From: Candidatus Igneacidithiobacillus taupoensis
GTDB lineage: Bacteria > Pseudomonadota > Gammaproteobacteria > Acidithiobacillales > Acidithiobacillaceae
Direction of reading: 5' to 3'
DNA: 63,611 nucleotides
Assembly (NCBI GenBank): GCA_021375695.1
Contig: JAEPKX010000006.1
Coordinates: 1-63,611, forward strand
The position numbers and the translations under genes are program-made. Position 1 is the first letter of the stretch; every line of letters starts with the position of its first letter. Positions 28,880 to 37,369 of the stretch are shown in pieces. The notes beneath the pieces were generated by a model. It saw only the letters and a program-made list of their open reading frames with translations, made no database searches and was not told the DNA's origin.

Positions 28880-30093
28880 GGTTTGGTGGACAAGGGACTT
28901 TTGCTCATCACCTGATCTTGCAAGAAGACTGCCGAAGGCATGAAAAAAGCGAGGAAAAGACTGGGTAGCGCCACCCCAAAACTAAGCAGAAAAAAGCTGG
29001 CATAGCCAAAGTCACGCACGAGGAAACCGCTATAACTTCCTAAAAAAGTGGAAGCAACTGACATCAATGCAGAGCCAATGGCAAAATGCATGGCCTCAAA
29101 GCCACCTTGACAGCGTTGCATGAGAAAGACCATGAGCACAGCGGTACCCAATCCTGCCGCAAATTGTTCAAAGGCAGCGACCATGACTACGGCAATCAAT
29201 ACGGGCTTGCTATAGGCAAGCCAAGCATACCCCAAAATGGCAAAGGATTGAATCAGGGTCAAGGGAAAAATGGTTCGCTGCAGACCCCAACGAGCGATGA
29301 ATAATCCTCCCAGAATGGAGCCGGCAATACCGGTGATGGTACCGATGGCACCCGTGAGAATGCCGCGCGCAACCAATCCATAACCCAAACTATGTAAAAA
29401 GGGCGTCACCATGGCAAACATCAATGCGTCGCCAGCGGGAAAGAGCACGATAAAAAGGAGCGCCCACCCAATATGGGGTTGGCGCAGATAGCTCTGCACG
29501 GAGCGCCAAACTAACTGCCAACGCTGCCCCTCTTCCCTGGTGGTGAGAGACCTAGGTAAAACCTTTCGGTGCCAGATAGACAGTCCGATGAGCATGGCAG
29601 CAGCCAAACTAAAACACAGTATCCATGAGAGCCAACCGGCGATAATGACCAACAGGCTATTGCCAACCAGCATGGCAACGCGATAAGCGGCCACTCGCAA
29701 TCCGGAAAAAGCGGCTTGATCCATCTTGGGGAGGGTCTGGATGTAAAAGCCATCCACGGCCATATCATGGGTAGCCGAAAGGATCGCCATCAACCCAAAA
29801 AGTTTGAATGCGAAACCCAAGTTCACTTCTTGGGCAGGCCAAATCAACAGCGCCGCCACTAGGGCAAGAGCAAGCTCCAACAGGTAAATCCATTTTTTTT
29901 TATTTCCAAATAGATCGATCAATGGGCTCCACAGAAACTTGAGGTTCCAGGGTAAGCCCAGCAAGGAGAGCAGTCCAATCACGGGAGTTCCCGCACCAGC
30001 GGCCGTAAAAAATTGTACCGACACCTGCTGCACGAGGGAAAAAGGCAATCCCTCTGCATAGTAAGTGCTTGCAATCCAGAAGATTTTTTTCAT
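28876..30093 (-). CDS. AmpG-like MFS permease
   Basis: A 405-residue protein with about twelve hydrophobic segments. The N terminus, YYAEGLPFSLVQQ followed by LLGLPWNLKFLWSPLID, is the signature of AmpG/PAT-type transporters, which import anhydromuropeptides in cell-wall recycling. MltB and NlpC/P60 hydrolases encoded nearby fit that role, but acetyl-CoA-type PAT carriers share the motif. The start is unusual: ATG at 30093 lies right after an intrinsic terminator, whose GGGG may double as ribosome site. An in-frame ATG at 30126 lacks any ribosome site. Confidence 0.8.
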   Translation of the reverse strand: MKKIFWIASTYYAEGLPFSLVQQVSVQFFTAAGAGTPVIGLLSLLGLPWNLKFLWSPLIDLFGNKKKWIYLLELALALVAALLIWPAQEVNLGFAFKLFGLMAILSATHDMAVDGFYIQTLPKMDQAAFSGLRVAAYRVAMLVGNSLLVIIAGWLSWILCFSLAAAMLIGLSIWHRKVLPRSLTTREEGQRWQLVWRSVQSYLRQPHIGWALLFIVLFPAGDALMFAMVTPFLHSLGYGLVARGILTGAIGTITGIAGSILGGLFIARWGLQRTIFPLTLIQSFAILGYAWLAYSKPVLIAVVMVAAFEQFAAGLGTAVLMVFLMQRCQGGFEAMHFAIGSALMSVASTFLGSYSGFLVRDFGYASFFLLSFGVALPSLFLAFFMPSAVFLQDQVMSKSPLSTKP

Positions 30094-30096
30094 AAA

Positions 30097-30119
30097 AAAC
30101 CCCGCATAAGGCGGGGTTT
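30097..30119 (-). terminator. Intrinsic terminator overlapping the AmpG-like leader
   Basis: A nine-base-pair stem, AAACCCCGC (30097-30105) with GCGGGGTTT (30111-30119), closes loop ATAAG. On the minus strand it is followed by TTTTTT and then immediately by the ATG of the AmpG-like gene. It would end transcription of the cytochrome gene 20 bases after its stop. It may act as an attenuator for the permease. Confidence 0.8.
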
Positions 30120-30139
30120 GTAACATGGATCAAGGTGTT

Positions 30140-30652
30140 TCAGGAAGCCTTGGGTGGTGCGATGGGCTTTTGTGCCAGGACCCAGGATGCCAATTCCTTG
30201 GCTTCGGCAGGGGTCACGTTCTGCGCGGGCATGGGCATGCCACCCCAAACGCCCTGGACACCATGTTGAATGGCATGGGCTAGAGTAGCTTCGGCCTTGG
30301 GATTGCCCTTGTACTTATAGGCAACCCAGGCAAAAGCAGGTCCTACCACCTTGGCGTCGACCTGGTGACAAGCAAAACAACCTTTGGCCTCCGCCAGCGA
30401 TTTGGCTTTGGCCATTTGATCCGTACTCATGGCCACCGGCATCAGGTGTGACTGCGACTGCGAAGCTTGCGGCTGATAAGCAGCTGGAGAAGAGCTGGCA
30501 GCACTATCACTGGAGGTGGCTGCGGCACTGCTATCGCTGGGTGCAGCTGAAGAATTATCGGAACCCTTGCTACAAGCTGAGGCAAGGCCAATCACGCCAA
30601 GCATGAGCAGAGTTCTTGCAACGGTTTGTATTCGTGAGCCTTCAAAAAACAT
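30140..30652 (-). CDS. Lipoprotein monohaem cytochrome c
   Basis: A 170-residue lipoprotein. The signal ends at LASAC (Cys27), followed by a ~45-residue Ser/Ala-rich linker and a class I cytochrome c domain with one haem site, CFACH (92-96). A likely distal methionine lies in GGMPMP. Membrane-tethered c-type cytochromes of this size carry electrons to or from periplasmic oxidoreductases. AGGGAGG six bases upstream fixes ATG at 30652. Its leader and linker closely resemble those of the next protein upstream, which has no haem domain. Confidence 0.88.
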   Translation of the reverse strand: MFFEGSRIQTVARTLLMLGVIGLASACSKGSDNSSAAPSDSSAAATSSDSAASSSPAAYQPQASQSQSHLMPVAMSTDQMAKAKSLAEAKGCFACHQVDAKVVGPAFAWVAYKYKGNPKAEATLAHAIQHGVQGVWGGMPMPAQNVTPAEAKELASWVLAQKPIAPPKAS

Positions 30653-30750
30653 GGATACCTCCCTTCGCATCGACATGGCTACTATGTAGAATCAACAACT
30701 TTCTCATGCCCGTTTTGTTATGTAGTTAGTATGAAAAGTATAAAACAAAA

Positions 30751-30780
30751 ATGACCGGTCGCGAACTGCGTTCCGGTCAT
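30751..30780 (-). terminator. Intrinsic terminator after the Ser/Ala-rich lipoprotein gene
   Basis: ATGACCGG (30751-30758) pairs with CCGGTCAT (30773-30780), with a smaller CGC/GCG stem inside the loop. On the minus strand it runs into TTTTTGTTTTA. It lies 38 bases past the lipoprotein stop and before the cytochrome gene, so the two genes are probably separate transcripts. Confidence 0.8.
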
Positions 30781-30817
30781 GGATAAGGCGCAGCAAGAAC
30801 GCCAGTGTGCAGCCAGA

Positions 30818-31135
30818 TTAGTCGCTGGAGCTGCTGCTGTTATCGTCAGAGGCAGCGCTGGAACCAGTATCAGAACTTTCTGCGCTCGCAGTAGCACCCA
30901 TATCAGAGCTGGCAGCAGCACCGGTATCGGAGCTGGAGGCACTTGCACCTTGATCGCTTCCAGCTGCTGCAGAGGAGCTGGTGTCGCTGCTGGCAGCGGC
31001 AGAAGACTCGGTGGTAGCGCTGGAGGAAGCAGCAGCAGTGCTTTCCTCTTTCTTCGCGCAGGCACTAGCCAGAGCGATGACACCGGCGAGCAGTACAAGC
31101 CGGGCAGCCGGCTTAATTTTGTTGATATCCAACAT
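30818..31135 (-). CDS. Low-complexity Ser/Ala-rich lipoprotein
   Basis: A 105-residue protein with a clean lipoprotein signal ending ALASAC (Cys26). The remaining ~80 residues are almost only Ser, Ala, Thr, Asp, Glu and Gly and have no recognised fold. The leader LLAGVIALASAC parallels LMLGVIGLASAC of the cytochrome lipoprotein downstream. It looks like that protein without its haem domain, either from duplication and loss or as a spacer or anchor in its own right. CAGGGAG is the likely ribosome site. I do not recognise a family. Confidence 0.7.
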   Translation of the reverse strand: MLDINKIKPAARLVLLAGVIALASACAKKEESTAAASSSATTESSAAASSDTSSSAAAGSDQGASASSSDTGAAASSDMGATASAESSDTGSSAASDDNSSSSSD

Positions 31136-31186
31136 GTTTGCAGTTCTCCCTGAGAAAAGGTTTGGGCAACAGACATTGCCGTTGGA

Positions 31187-31216
31187 AATCTAGCACCTTA
31201 GGAGGAATTATCGCAA
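31187..31216 (-). promoter_or_regulatory. Promoter candidate for the Ser/Ala-rich lipoprotein
   Basis: On the minus strand, TTGCGA (31216-31211), an 18-base spacer and TAGATT (31192-31187) lie about 50 bases before the ATG at 31135. The spacing is acceptable and both hexamers are moderate. Confidence 0.4.
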
Positions 31217-31285
31217 GAGCCTCTCTCCCCTGATCAAGATCCAATCACGGATTCCTGCTCGATCCCGGGCCCGAGTAAAGCGTAC

Positions 31286-31314
31286 TTGCTCTTCGGGTAA
31301 ATAAAGGATATAAA
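31286..31314 (+). promoter_or_regulatory. Sigma-70 promoter for the desaturase gene
   Basis: TTGCTC (31286-31291), a 17-base spacer and TATAAA (31309-31314) lie 31 bases before the ATG at 31346. An imperfect GC-rich dyad, CTCG-AT-CCCGGG-CC-CGAG (31258-31275), lies just upstream of the -35 and could be an operator. Confidence 0.65.
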
Positions 31315-31345
31315 TGTATTGTTATAAGCCAACGTGGTGATCCTG

Positions 31346-32446
31346 ATGTCCGACGATCCGGTTTCCATCAATGTACTAAAGCCTGTCTCCCTTGCGGAAC
31401 TTCGTAAAGGTATTGCTCCAGAGCGATATCAACGTTCCCTGGCCCACGCCCTTGGTAGCCTCTCTTTTGATGGGTTTTTATACGTAGCTGCGGTGATTGC
31501 GATCTTTCTGACCCCGCATCCGCTGGCCAAGATATTCTTTGGTCTGCTGGCAGGTTCCGCAGTAGCTTTTCTTTTTGTCTGGGGGCATGACGCGGCCCAC
31601 GGGGCTCTCTTTACCAGTCAACGGGTAGCACGGATCCTGGGGACCCTTAGCATGCTGCCGTCATTCAATATGTACCGGCTCTGGGCTCATGGCCATAATC
31701 GTGTCCATCACGGCTTTACCAGCCTGAGTATCATCGATTGGATCTGGCGACCCTGTACTCCGGCCGAATATCAGCAAAAAAACTGGTGGCAACGGTGGAT
31801 CTATCGTCTCGAACGAAGCCCCTACACTTGCGCGCTCCACTACTTGCTACGGGTGTGGTGGCCTGGAATGATCCGTTTCCAAGGGGATGGAAAAAACCGG
31901 CAAGCTTTCCGCAACGACAAAATCCTGACCCTACTGTTTTTTGTGAGTTACTCGATCATCGCCTGGTGGCTGGGTGGTTTTTGGACTTGGATTGCGGCTG
32001 TGGTACTGCCTTTTGTGGTCTTTAACTACTACATTGCCTTATTTGTTTTTCTCCATCATACCCATCCGGATCTACCGTTTTTTATCCACAAGGAAGAGTG
32101 GTCGCCCAGTATTGGGCAACTCCATTGCAGCACCATCGTCCGCTGTTCCCGGATCAGCGAATGGTTGACCCATAATATCCTGATCCATACCCCTCACCAT
32201 GTGGATCCTCGCATCCCCTTCTATCATCTGAAAGCGGCCTATGAAGACCTCCGCAGCCAATATGGAGCCTATATACAGGAAACCCGTTTCAGTTTTCGAG
32301 AGGTGCGAAATATTTTCCGGAAATGTCAACTCTATGATTTTGAAGGCCACCGTTGGATCCGTTTCCGCGAACTTGGCTCTTGGCAACGGACCCAGGAAAT
32401 GGGCGACCCTGCTCGTCCATGGGTTGGTCAGCTACCCACTCCATAA
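31346..32446 (+). CDS. Membrane fatty acid desaturase
   Basis: A 366-residue membrane di-iron desaturase. The three histidine boxes are present: HDAAHG near 85, HNRVHH near 120 and HTPHHVD near 275. Hydrophobic segments lie between them as in acyl-lipid delta-12/omega-type enzymes. It introduces a double bond into membrane acyl chains and would adjust fluidity to temperature or acidity. ATG at 31346 follows GGTGA; GTG at 31334 is a possible alternative. The 3' end overlaps the convergent epimerase gene by 19 bp. Confidence 0.88.
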   Translation: MSDDPVSINVLKPVSLAELRKGIAPERYQRSLAHALGSLSFDGFLYVAAVIAIFLTPHPLAKIFFGLLAGSAVAFLFVWGHDAAHGALFTSQRVARILGTLSMLPSFNMYRLWAHGHNRVHHGFTSLSIIDWIWRPCTPAEYQQKNWWQRWIYRLERSPYTCALHYLLRVWWPGMIRFQGDGKNRQAFRNDKILTLLFFVSYSIIAWWLGGFWTWIAAVVLPFVVFNYYIALFVFLHHTHPDLPFFIHKEEWSPSIGQLHCSTIVRCSRISEWLTHNILIHTPHHVDPRIPFYHLKAAYEDLRSQYGAYIQETRFSFREVRNIFRKCQLYDFEGHRWIRFRELGSWQRTQEMGDPARPWVGQLPTP

Positions 32447-33438
32447 TAACTGCGATACCAGTCCACAAAAGCAGAAAGCCCTTCGGCCAGGTCGGTCCGG
32501 GGGGCAAAATCCACCAGCTCCTGCAGTTCTTGCACATCGGCATAAGTAGCAAGAACATCCCCGTCCTGCATAGGTAGGAGCTCCAGATCGGCCTTTTTCT
32601 GCAACACCTGTTCCAGGATTTGAATGAAATCCATCAAGGCGACGGGCTGGTGATTGCCAATGTTGAAGATGCGAAAAGGCGCAGCGCTACTGGCAGGATC
32701 CTCTGGCCAAAGATTCTGCCCTTGGGGAGCATGGGGCAGCAGTCTGACCACTGCCTCGACGATATCGTCGATATAGGTAAAGTCCCGCCGCATTTGCCCA
32801 TGATTGAAAACAGGAATTTTTTTGCCCGCCAGGATTTTTTGGGTGAAGCTAAAGTAGGCCATGTCCGGCCGACCCCAGGGACCATAGACCGTAAAAAAAC
32901 GCAAACCAGTGCTGGGAATCCTGTACAAATGGGCATAACTATGGGCCATGAGTTCCCCTGCCCTTTTGCTCGCGGCATACAGACTCACGGGATGATCGAC
33001 GGGATCATGGACACTGTAGGGCAAACGGCTATTGGCGCCGTACACCGAGCTGGAGGAAGCAAAGAGCAAGTGGGAGACCTGCTGTTTACGGCAACCTTCC
33101 AGAATGTTCAGAAAGCCCAGTAAATTACTGTCGGCGTAGTCATGGGGGGCCCTGAGGGAGTGCCGGACCCCTGCCTGGGCTGCCAGATGGATGACCATAT
33201 CAAAAGGCCATCGGTCAAAAAGCACAGCGACCCCCTCTCGATCGGCGAGGTCCAAACGCTGAAAGGTGAATGCCGGATGACCCTCGAGCTGGGAGAGTCG
33301 GGACCGTTTCAGGCCCGGATCATAATAACCATTAAGATTATCGATGCCATGGACTGTGTAACCATCCGCCAGGAGTCTGCGACTCAAATGAAAACCAATG
33401 AAACCTGCGGCCCCAGTCACCAGGACTCTGGCATTCAT
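32428..33438 (-). CDS. NAD-dependent sugar epimerase, probable UDP-glucuronate 4-epimerase
   Basis: A 336-residue extended SDR. The Rossmann motif VTGAAGFIGFHLSRRLL is at the N terminus, the catalytic YAASK triad lysine near 155-160, and FTVYGPWGRPDMAYFSF near 180. The last stretch and the opening HGIDNLNGYYDPGLKRSRL fit UDP-glucuronate/galacturonate 4-epimerases rather than GalE. It would supply galacturonate for LPS or exopolysaccharide. ATG at 33438 overlaps the hldD stop by 4 bp, tying it to LPS-core synthesis. Confidence 0.85.
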   Translation of the reverse strand: MNARVLVTGAAGFIGFHLSRRLLADGYTVHGIDNLNGYYDPGLKRSRLSQLEGHPAFTFQRLDLADREGVAVLFDRWPFDMVIHLAAQAGVRHSLRAPHDYADSNLLGFLNILEGCRKQQVSHLLFASSSSVYGANSRLPYSVHDPVDHPVSLYAASKRAGELMAHSYAHLYRIPSTGLRFFTVYGPWGRPDMAYFSFTQKILAGKKIPVFNHGQMRRDFTYIDDIVEAVVRLLPHAPQGQNLWPEDPASSAAPFRIFNIGNHQPVALMDFIQILEQVLQKKADLELLPMQDGDVLATYADVQELQELVDFAPRTDLAEGLSAFVDWYRSYYGVGS

Positions 33439-34427
33439 GTTTGCTCCTGGGTAGAAAGCCAATCCAAATACCGCTCTACACCGCTTTCCACATCCAGAAA
33501 TTCGTTCTGGTAGCCTGCGGCTCGCAGGCGGGTGATGTCGGCCTGGGTGAAACTCTGGTATTTGCCCAGCAATGCATCGGGCATGGGTTGATAGATGATC
33601 ATGCCCTGGGCCTGCAATTGTGCCAGGGATTGGCGCGCCTTTCCTTGCCGGTGGAGCAGGGTATTGATCACCGCCACAGCGACATCATTGAAGCTTTGGG
33701 CGCGACCGGTACCAACATTGTAAATTCCGGAGCGCGGGTGATCCAGGAAATGCAAATTGACTGCAACTACATCATCCACATGAACGAAATCTCGCCGCTG
33801 TTCCCCATCCTGGTAACCATGACTGCCGGCGAACAAACGGACAACCCCATCGTTTTGGAACTGGCGGGTAAAATGCAGTGCCACTGATGCCATCCGACCT
33901 TTATGAAACTCGCGAGGACCATACACATTGAAATAGCGAAAACCATGAACGGGGCTTTGCAAGTCAGGCCAATGGGCGCGCAGATACTGGTCGAACTGAA
34001 ATTTGCTGAAGGCATAGACATTGAGGGGGTGCTCCGCTTTTCTTTCCTCCTGAAAACAACCGGTCATTCCATAGACCGAGGCACTGGAGGCATAGAGAAA
34101 AGGCACCCGGTTTTCCTGGCACCAGTGAAACAATGCTTTGCTGTAACTGAAATTATTTTCCATGACATAGCGCCCGTCCTGGGCCATGGTGTCGGAGCAG
34201 GCTCCCTCATGAAAAATGGCCTCTACTTTCCCATATCGCCCCGCCAACAATTTGGGCAGGAATGTTTCTGCCTCTTCATAATCAAGAATATCCAGAGCAC
34301 TGAGATTGCGAAATTTATCAGGCTGCTGCAGATGGTCAGTGACCAGAATCTCCCCAATCCCCCGCCGATTGAATCCGTGGACGAGGTTGGCACCGATGAA
34401 TCCTGCACCTCCGGTAATAATATACAT
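33435..34427 (-). CDS. hldD: ADP-L-glycero-D-manno-heptose 6-epimerase
   Basis: A 330-residue extended SDR for LPS inner-core heptose. MYIITGGAGFIGANLV begins the Rossmann fold; HEGACSDTM, the YAFSK triad and FRYFNVYGPREFHKGRMAS are specific to HldD. GGAGGG nine bases upstream supports ATG at 34427, although the frame stays open 42 bases further. It is divergent from the antiporter gene with a 53-bp gap that must hold both promoters. The other heptose genes are not in the window. Confidence 0.94.
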   Translation of the reverse strand: MYIITGGAGFIGANLVHGFNRRGIGEILVTDHLQQPDKFRNLSALDILDYEEAETFLPKLLAGRYGKVEAIFHEGACSDTMAQDGRYVMENNFSYSKALFHWCQENRVPFLYASSASVYGMTGCFQEERKAEHPLNVYAFSKFQFDQYLRAHWPDLQSPVHGFRYFNVYGPREFHKGRMASVALHFTRQFQNDGVVRLFAGSHGYQDGEQRRDFVHVDDVVAVNLHFLDHPRSGIYNVGTGRAQSFNDVAVAVINTLLHRQGKARQSLAQLQAQGMIIYQPMPDALLGKYQSFTQADITRLRAAGYQNEFLDVESGVERYLDWLSTQEQT

Positions 34428-34480
34428 GCGATAGAACCCTCCGTTTGGGTATGATAGCAGAAAGCCCATAGGACAGAGCC

Positions 34481-36478
34481 ATGCCAGATCAATCCCTCTT
34501 TACCGTCGTTGTTCTGCTGGTTGCTGCAGTACTCACTGTAGCAATGGCTCGAAGACTTCGACTTCCCCCCATCATTGCCTATCTGCTGGTGGGTATCATC
34601 CTGGGCCCACATGCCCTGGCCTTGGTGCCCGATGAAGAACGGATGCGCCATCTGGCAGAATTTGGGGTTGTTTTTCTGATGTTCAGCATTGGTCTGGAAT
34701 TCAGCATTGCCCAACTGATGCGGATGCGAAAATTGGTATTTGGTTTGGGTACCCTCCAGGTGGTGCTGACCTTGCTGGCTTTTGTCGGCATCGCCCTGCT
34801 CTTTTCCCTTCCCTGGCGAACGGGTGTGGCTTTGGGGGCAATCCTTGCCATGTCCTCCACGGCCATGGTGGTGCGCGCCTTGGCCGAACGGATGGAAACC
34901 CAGAGCCGGCATGGCCGGGTCGCCATCAGTATCCTGCTCTTTCAGGATCTGGCGGTCATCCCCCTGCTGATTTTGGTTCCTGCCATGGCTGGCTCCATCA
35001 ACACCCTTCCTTATGATCTTGGCATTGCCACAGGCAAGGCCATTCTGAGCCTTCTTTTTTTGTTACTCATTGGACACCATTTAATCAATCCCTGGTTTCG
35101 CTGGGTTGCGGCACGGAAATCCCATGAACTGTTCATGCTGAACCTGTTGTTGGTGACCCTGGGCTTAGCCTGGATCACTGAAGCGACGGGTCTATCCCTG
35201 GCGCTAGGCGCTTTTATAGCCGGAATGCTCCTCGCCGAAACTCCCTATCGCTATCAGGTGGAAGCAGATATTGCTTCCTTTCGTGATGTGCTCCTGGGTC
35301 TCTTCTTCGTGACCATCGGCATGCTGGTCAATGTGCCGGTACTCATTGCCTACCTTCCCTGGGTACTGCTGATTTTGTTGATGATTTTTTTGCTGAAAGG
35401 TGGATTGGTATGGGGGATTTGTCGATTCTCTGGTTTTGATACTGGGGTAGCTATTCGCAGTGCGATCGTTTTGGCCCAAGCCGGTGAATTCGGTTTTGTT
35501 CTGATTTCTCTTGCTGCGCAGAAAAATCTTCTCCCAGGTAATATTTTACAGCCGGTTTTAGGAGCAATGCTTCTCTCCATGCTCTTTGCGCCCTTGCTTG
35601 TACAATATAATGGAGTCATTGCTCGGTTTTTGGTCCCCAGCTATCGCAGTCGGCGTAGCAAAGACCTGGAGGAAGTTCGCCAGCAAGGATTGCGAGAGCA
35701 TGTGATCGTTTGTGGGTATGGGCGCGTTGGACAGAGTGTTGCCCGCGTATTGGAAGAAGAGGGTGTTCCTTATCTCGCCCTGGATTTGGATCCCCACCGG
35801 GTGCAACAAGCGCAGGCAGCTGGAGAAGCCATTTTCTATGGAGATGCCAGCCGCGGTGATCTGCTGGAGGCCGCTGGAATCATGACAGCCAGAGCGGTAG
35901 TCATTACCTATGGGAACGTCGCAGAAAGTGCCAAGGTCCTCGCAGTGGCAAAACAATTACGACCACAGATACCCACCATTGTTCGGGCCCATGATGATAC
36001 ACAAATTGCAGGGCTTGAAGCAGCTGGAGCCGATGAAGTGATTCCTGAGGTTACCGAAGGAGCACTGATGCTGGCCTCACAGACCCTCCTCCAATTGGGT
36101 TTTCCGATCAGCACGGTACTTCGGCGCGTACGTCGCTTTCGTCAGGAACGCTACAGTCTTTTTCGGGGCAGTTTTTGGGGAGGATCAGAGCCGGGTGAAG
36201 AACAGAACTCTCCGCGCCTTCTCGCGATTCCATTGGGTGAAACCAGTTATGCCTTGGGAAAAACCCTGGGCAATCTTCATCTGGAAGATTATGGAGTACA
36301 AGTGGTAGCAGTACGACGGTTTGGGATCCGAGGACGCGACCCGGCGCCCAGCACCCAACTTCGTCGTGGCGATGTGCTGGTGCTGTTTGGCCCCCCCGAG
36401 CGCCTTGCGGAGGTGCAACAGTATGTTATACATGGCTTTGTGGGCGACCTTTTACCCGACCCGGCAGAAAGGGCTTGA
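34481..36478 (+). CDS. KefB-type CPA2 monovalent cation:proton antiporter with RCK domains
   Basis: A 665-residue protein. Residues ~1-385 carry about twelve membrane segments of the CPA2 exchanger (LRLPPIIAYLLVGIILGP, VFLMFSIGLEFS, LALGAFIAGMLLA). Residues ~405-520 form a TrkA-N/RCK domain with the NAD motif VIVCGYGRVGQSVARVLEEE. A TrkA-C domain ends the protein. It would exchange K+ or Na+ for H+ under nucleotide or redox control, which is useful for pH homeostasis. E. coli KefB is slightly shorter. No KefG/F-type ancillary subunit is adjacent. Confidence 0.9.
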   Translation: MPDQSLFTVVVLLVAAVLTVAMARRLRLPPIIAYLLVGIILGPHALALVPDEERMRHLAEFGVVFLMFSIGLEFSIAQLMRMRKLVFGLGTLQVVLTLLAFVGIALLFSLPWRTGVALGAILAMSSTAMVVRALAERMETQSRHGRVAISILLFQDLAVIPLLILVPAMAGSINTLPYDLGIATGKAILSLLFLLLIGHHLINPWFRWVAARKSHELFMLNLLLVTLGLAWITEATGLSLALGAFIAGMLLAETPYRYQVEADIASFRDVLLGLFFVTIGMLVNVPVLIAYLPWVLLILLMIFLLKGGLVWGICRFSGFDTGVAIRSAIVLAQAGEFGFVLISLAAQKNLLPGNILQPVLGAMLLSMLFAPLLVQYNGVIARFLVPSYRSRRSKDLEEVRQQGLREHVIVCGYGRVGQSVARVLEEEGVPYLALDLDPHRVQQAQAAGEAIFYGDASRGDLLEAAGIMTARAVVITYGNVAESAKVLAVAKQLRPQIPTIVRAHDDTQIAGLEAAGADEVIPEVTEGALMLASQTLLQLGFPISTVLRRVRRFRQERYSLFRGSFWGGSEPGEEQNSPRLLAIPLGETSYALGKTLGNLHLEDYGVQVVAVRRFGIRGRDPAPSTQLRRGDVLVLFGPPERLAEVQQYVIHGFVGDLLPDPAERA

Positions 36479-36496
36479 ACTTTGGGAGAGATGAAG

Positions 36497-37351
36497 ATGC
36501 GCTGGAGCTTGGTATGTATTGACGATTCTGAACCAGAGCCCATTTTGTGGAAGGCTGATACCATCTATCGCCTTGCAGAACTGAAAGCAGAGTCTGAAGC
36601 CAAGGATCTACTTTCCCGCTACCATGAACTTGCCGAGATTCTCGAAAATCGTATAGCAGAGAACGCTATCACGCCGATAAAGTCCGCGAAAAGAATTCGT
36701 TTTCTCCCCCCCTTCCTCGGTAAAAAAATCATTTGCGCTGGACTCAATTATCTTGATCATGCCAGAGAAGCAGGTATAGTCCCTCCCCCTTTTCCCAACT
36801 TTTTCATTCGTTATCCCGATTCACTGGTGGGTCATGGCGAAGCGCTGCAGATACCACCGGGTTTCGATAGCTTCGATTATGAAGGGGAGTTGGCGGTGGT
36901 CATGGGTCAATCACTCTATGGTTCGGTGGATCGTGAAGAGGCGCTCGCGGCGGTGGCAGGGTATACCCTATTCAATGATGGTAGTCTTCGCGAGCTGCAA
37001 TTTCGTGCAAGTCAGTGGACCCTGGGTAAAAACTGCCCCGCCTCAGGCTCCTGTGGACCTTGGGTCTGTACCCCCGATGAACTGCCCCTGGGAGCGCACG
37101 GGCTTGGCATCCAGACCCGCGTCAATGGTGAACTGCTCCAGCATGGAAATACTGGGCAGATGATCTTTGCTGTGGCTGATTTGCTGACCACCCTGGCAGC
37201 AGCTTTACCCCTGGGACCAGGGGACCTGATCGCTACAGGAACACCCGCCGGTGTTGGTTTCGCGCGCACTCCCCCACGTTTTCTGCGCCCTGGTGATCGC
37301 TGCGAAATCGAAATAGAGGGTCTGGGAAAACTTTCCAATCCGGTTACTTGA
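36497..37351 (+). CDS. Fumarylacetoacetate hydrolase family protein
   Basis: A 284-residue protein with an FAH catalytic domain over the C-terminal ~210 residues. It shows CAGLNYLDHAREAG, the metal-binding DYEGELAVVMG, the FNDGSLRELQ loop and ATGTPAGVGFA. The family includes acylpyruvases, oxaloacetate tautomerases and ring-cleavage hydratases, so the substrate is open. ATG at 36497 lies six bases after GGGAGAG; ATG at 36491 or TTG at 36482 are alternatives. It ends 18 bp from convergent speA. Confidence 0.85.
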   Translation: MRWSLVCIDDSEPEPILWKADTIYRLAELKAESEAKDLLSRYHELAEILENRIAENAITPIKSAKRIRFLPPFLGKKIICAGLNYLDHAREAGIVPPPFPNFFIRYPDSLVGHGEALQIPPGFDSFDYEGELAVVMGQSLYGSVDREEALAAVAGYTLFNDGSLRELQFRASQWTLGKNCPASGSCGPWVCTPDELPLGAHGLGIQTRVNGELLQHGNTGQMIFAVADLLTTLAAALPLGPGDLIATGTPAGVGFARTPPRFLRPGDRCEIEIEGLGKLSNPVT

Positions 37352-37369
37352 GAAATATCTTGCAAATGA

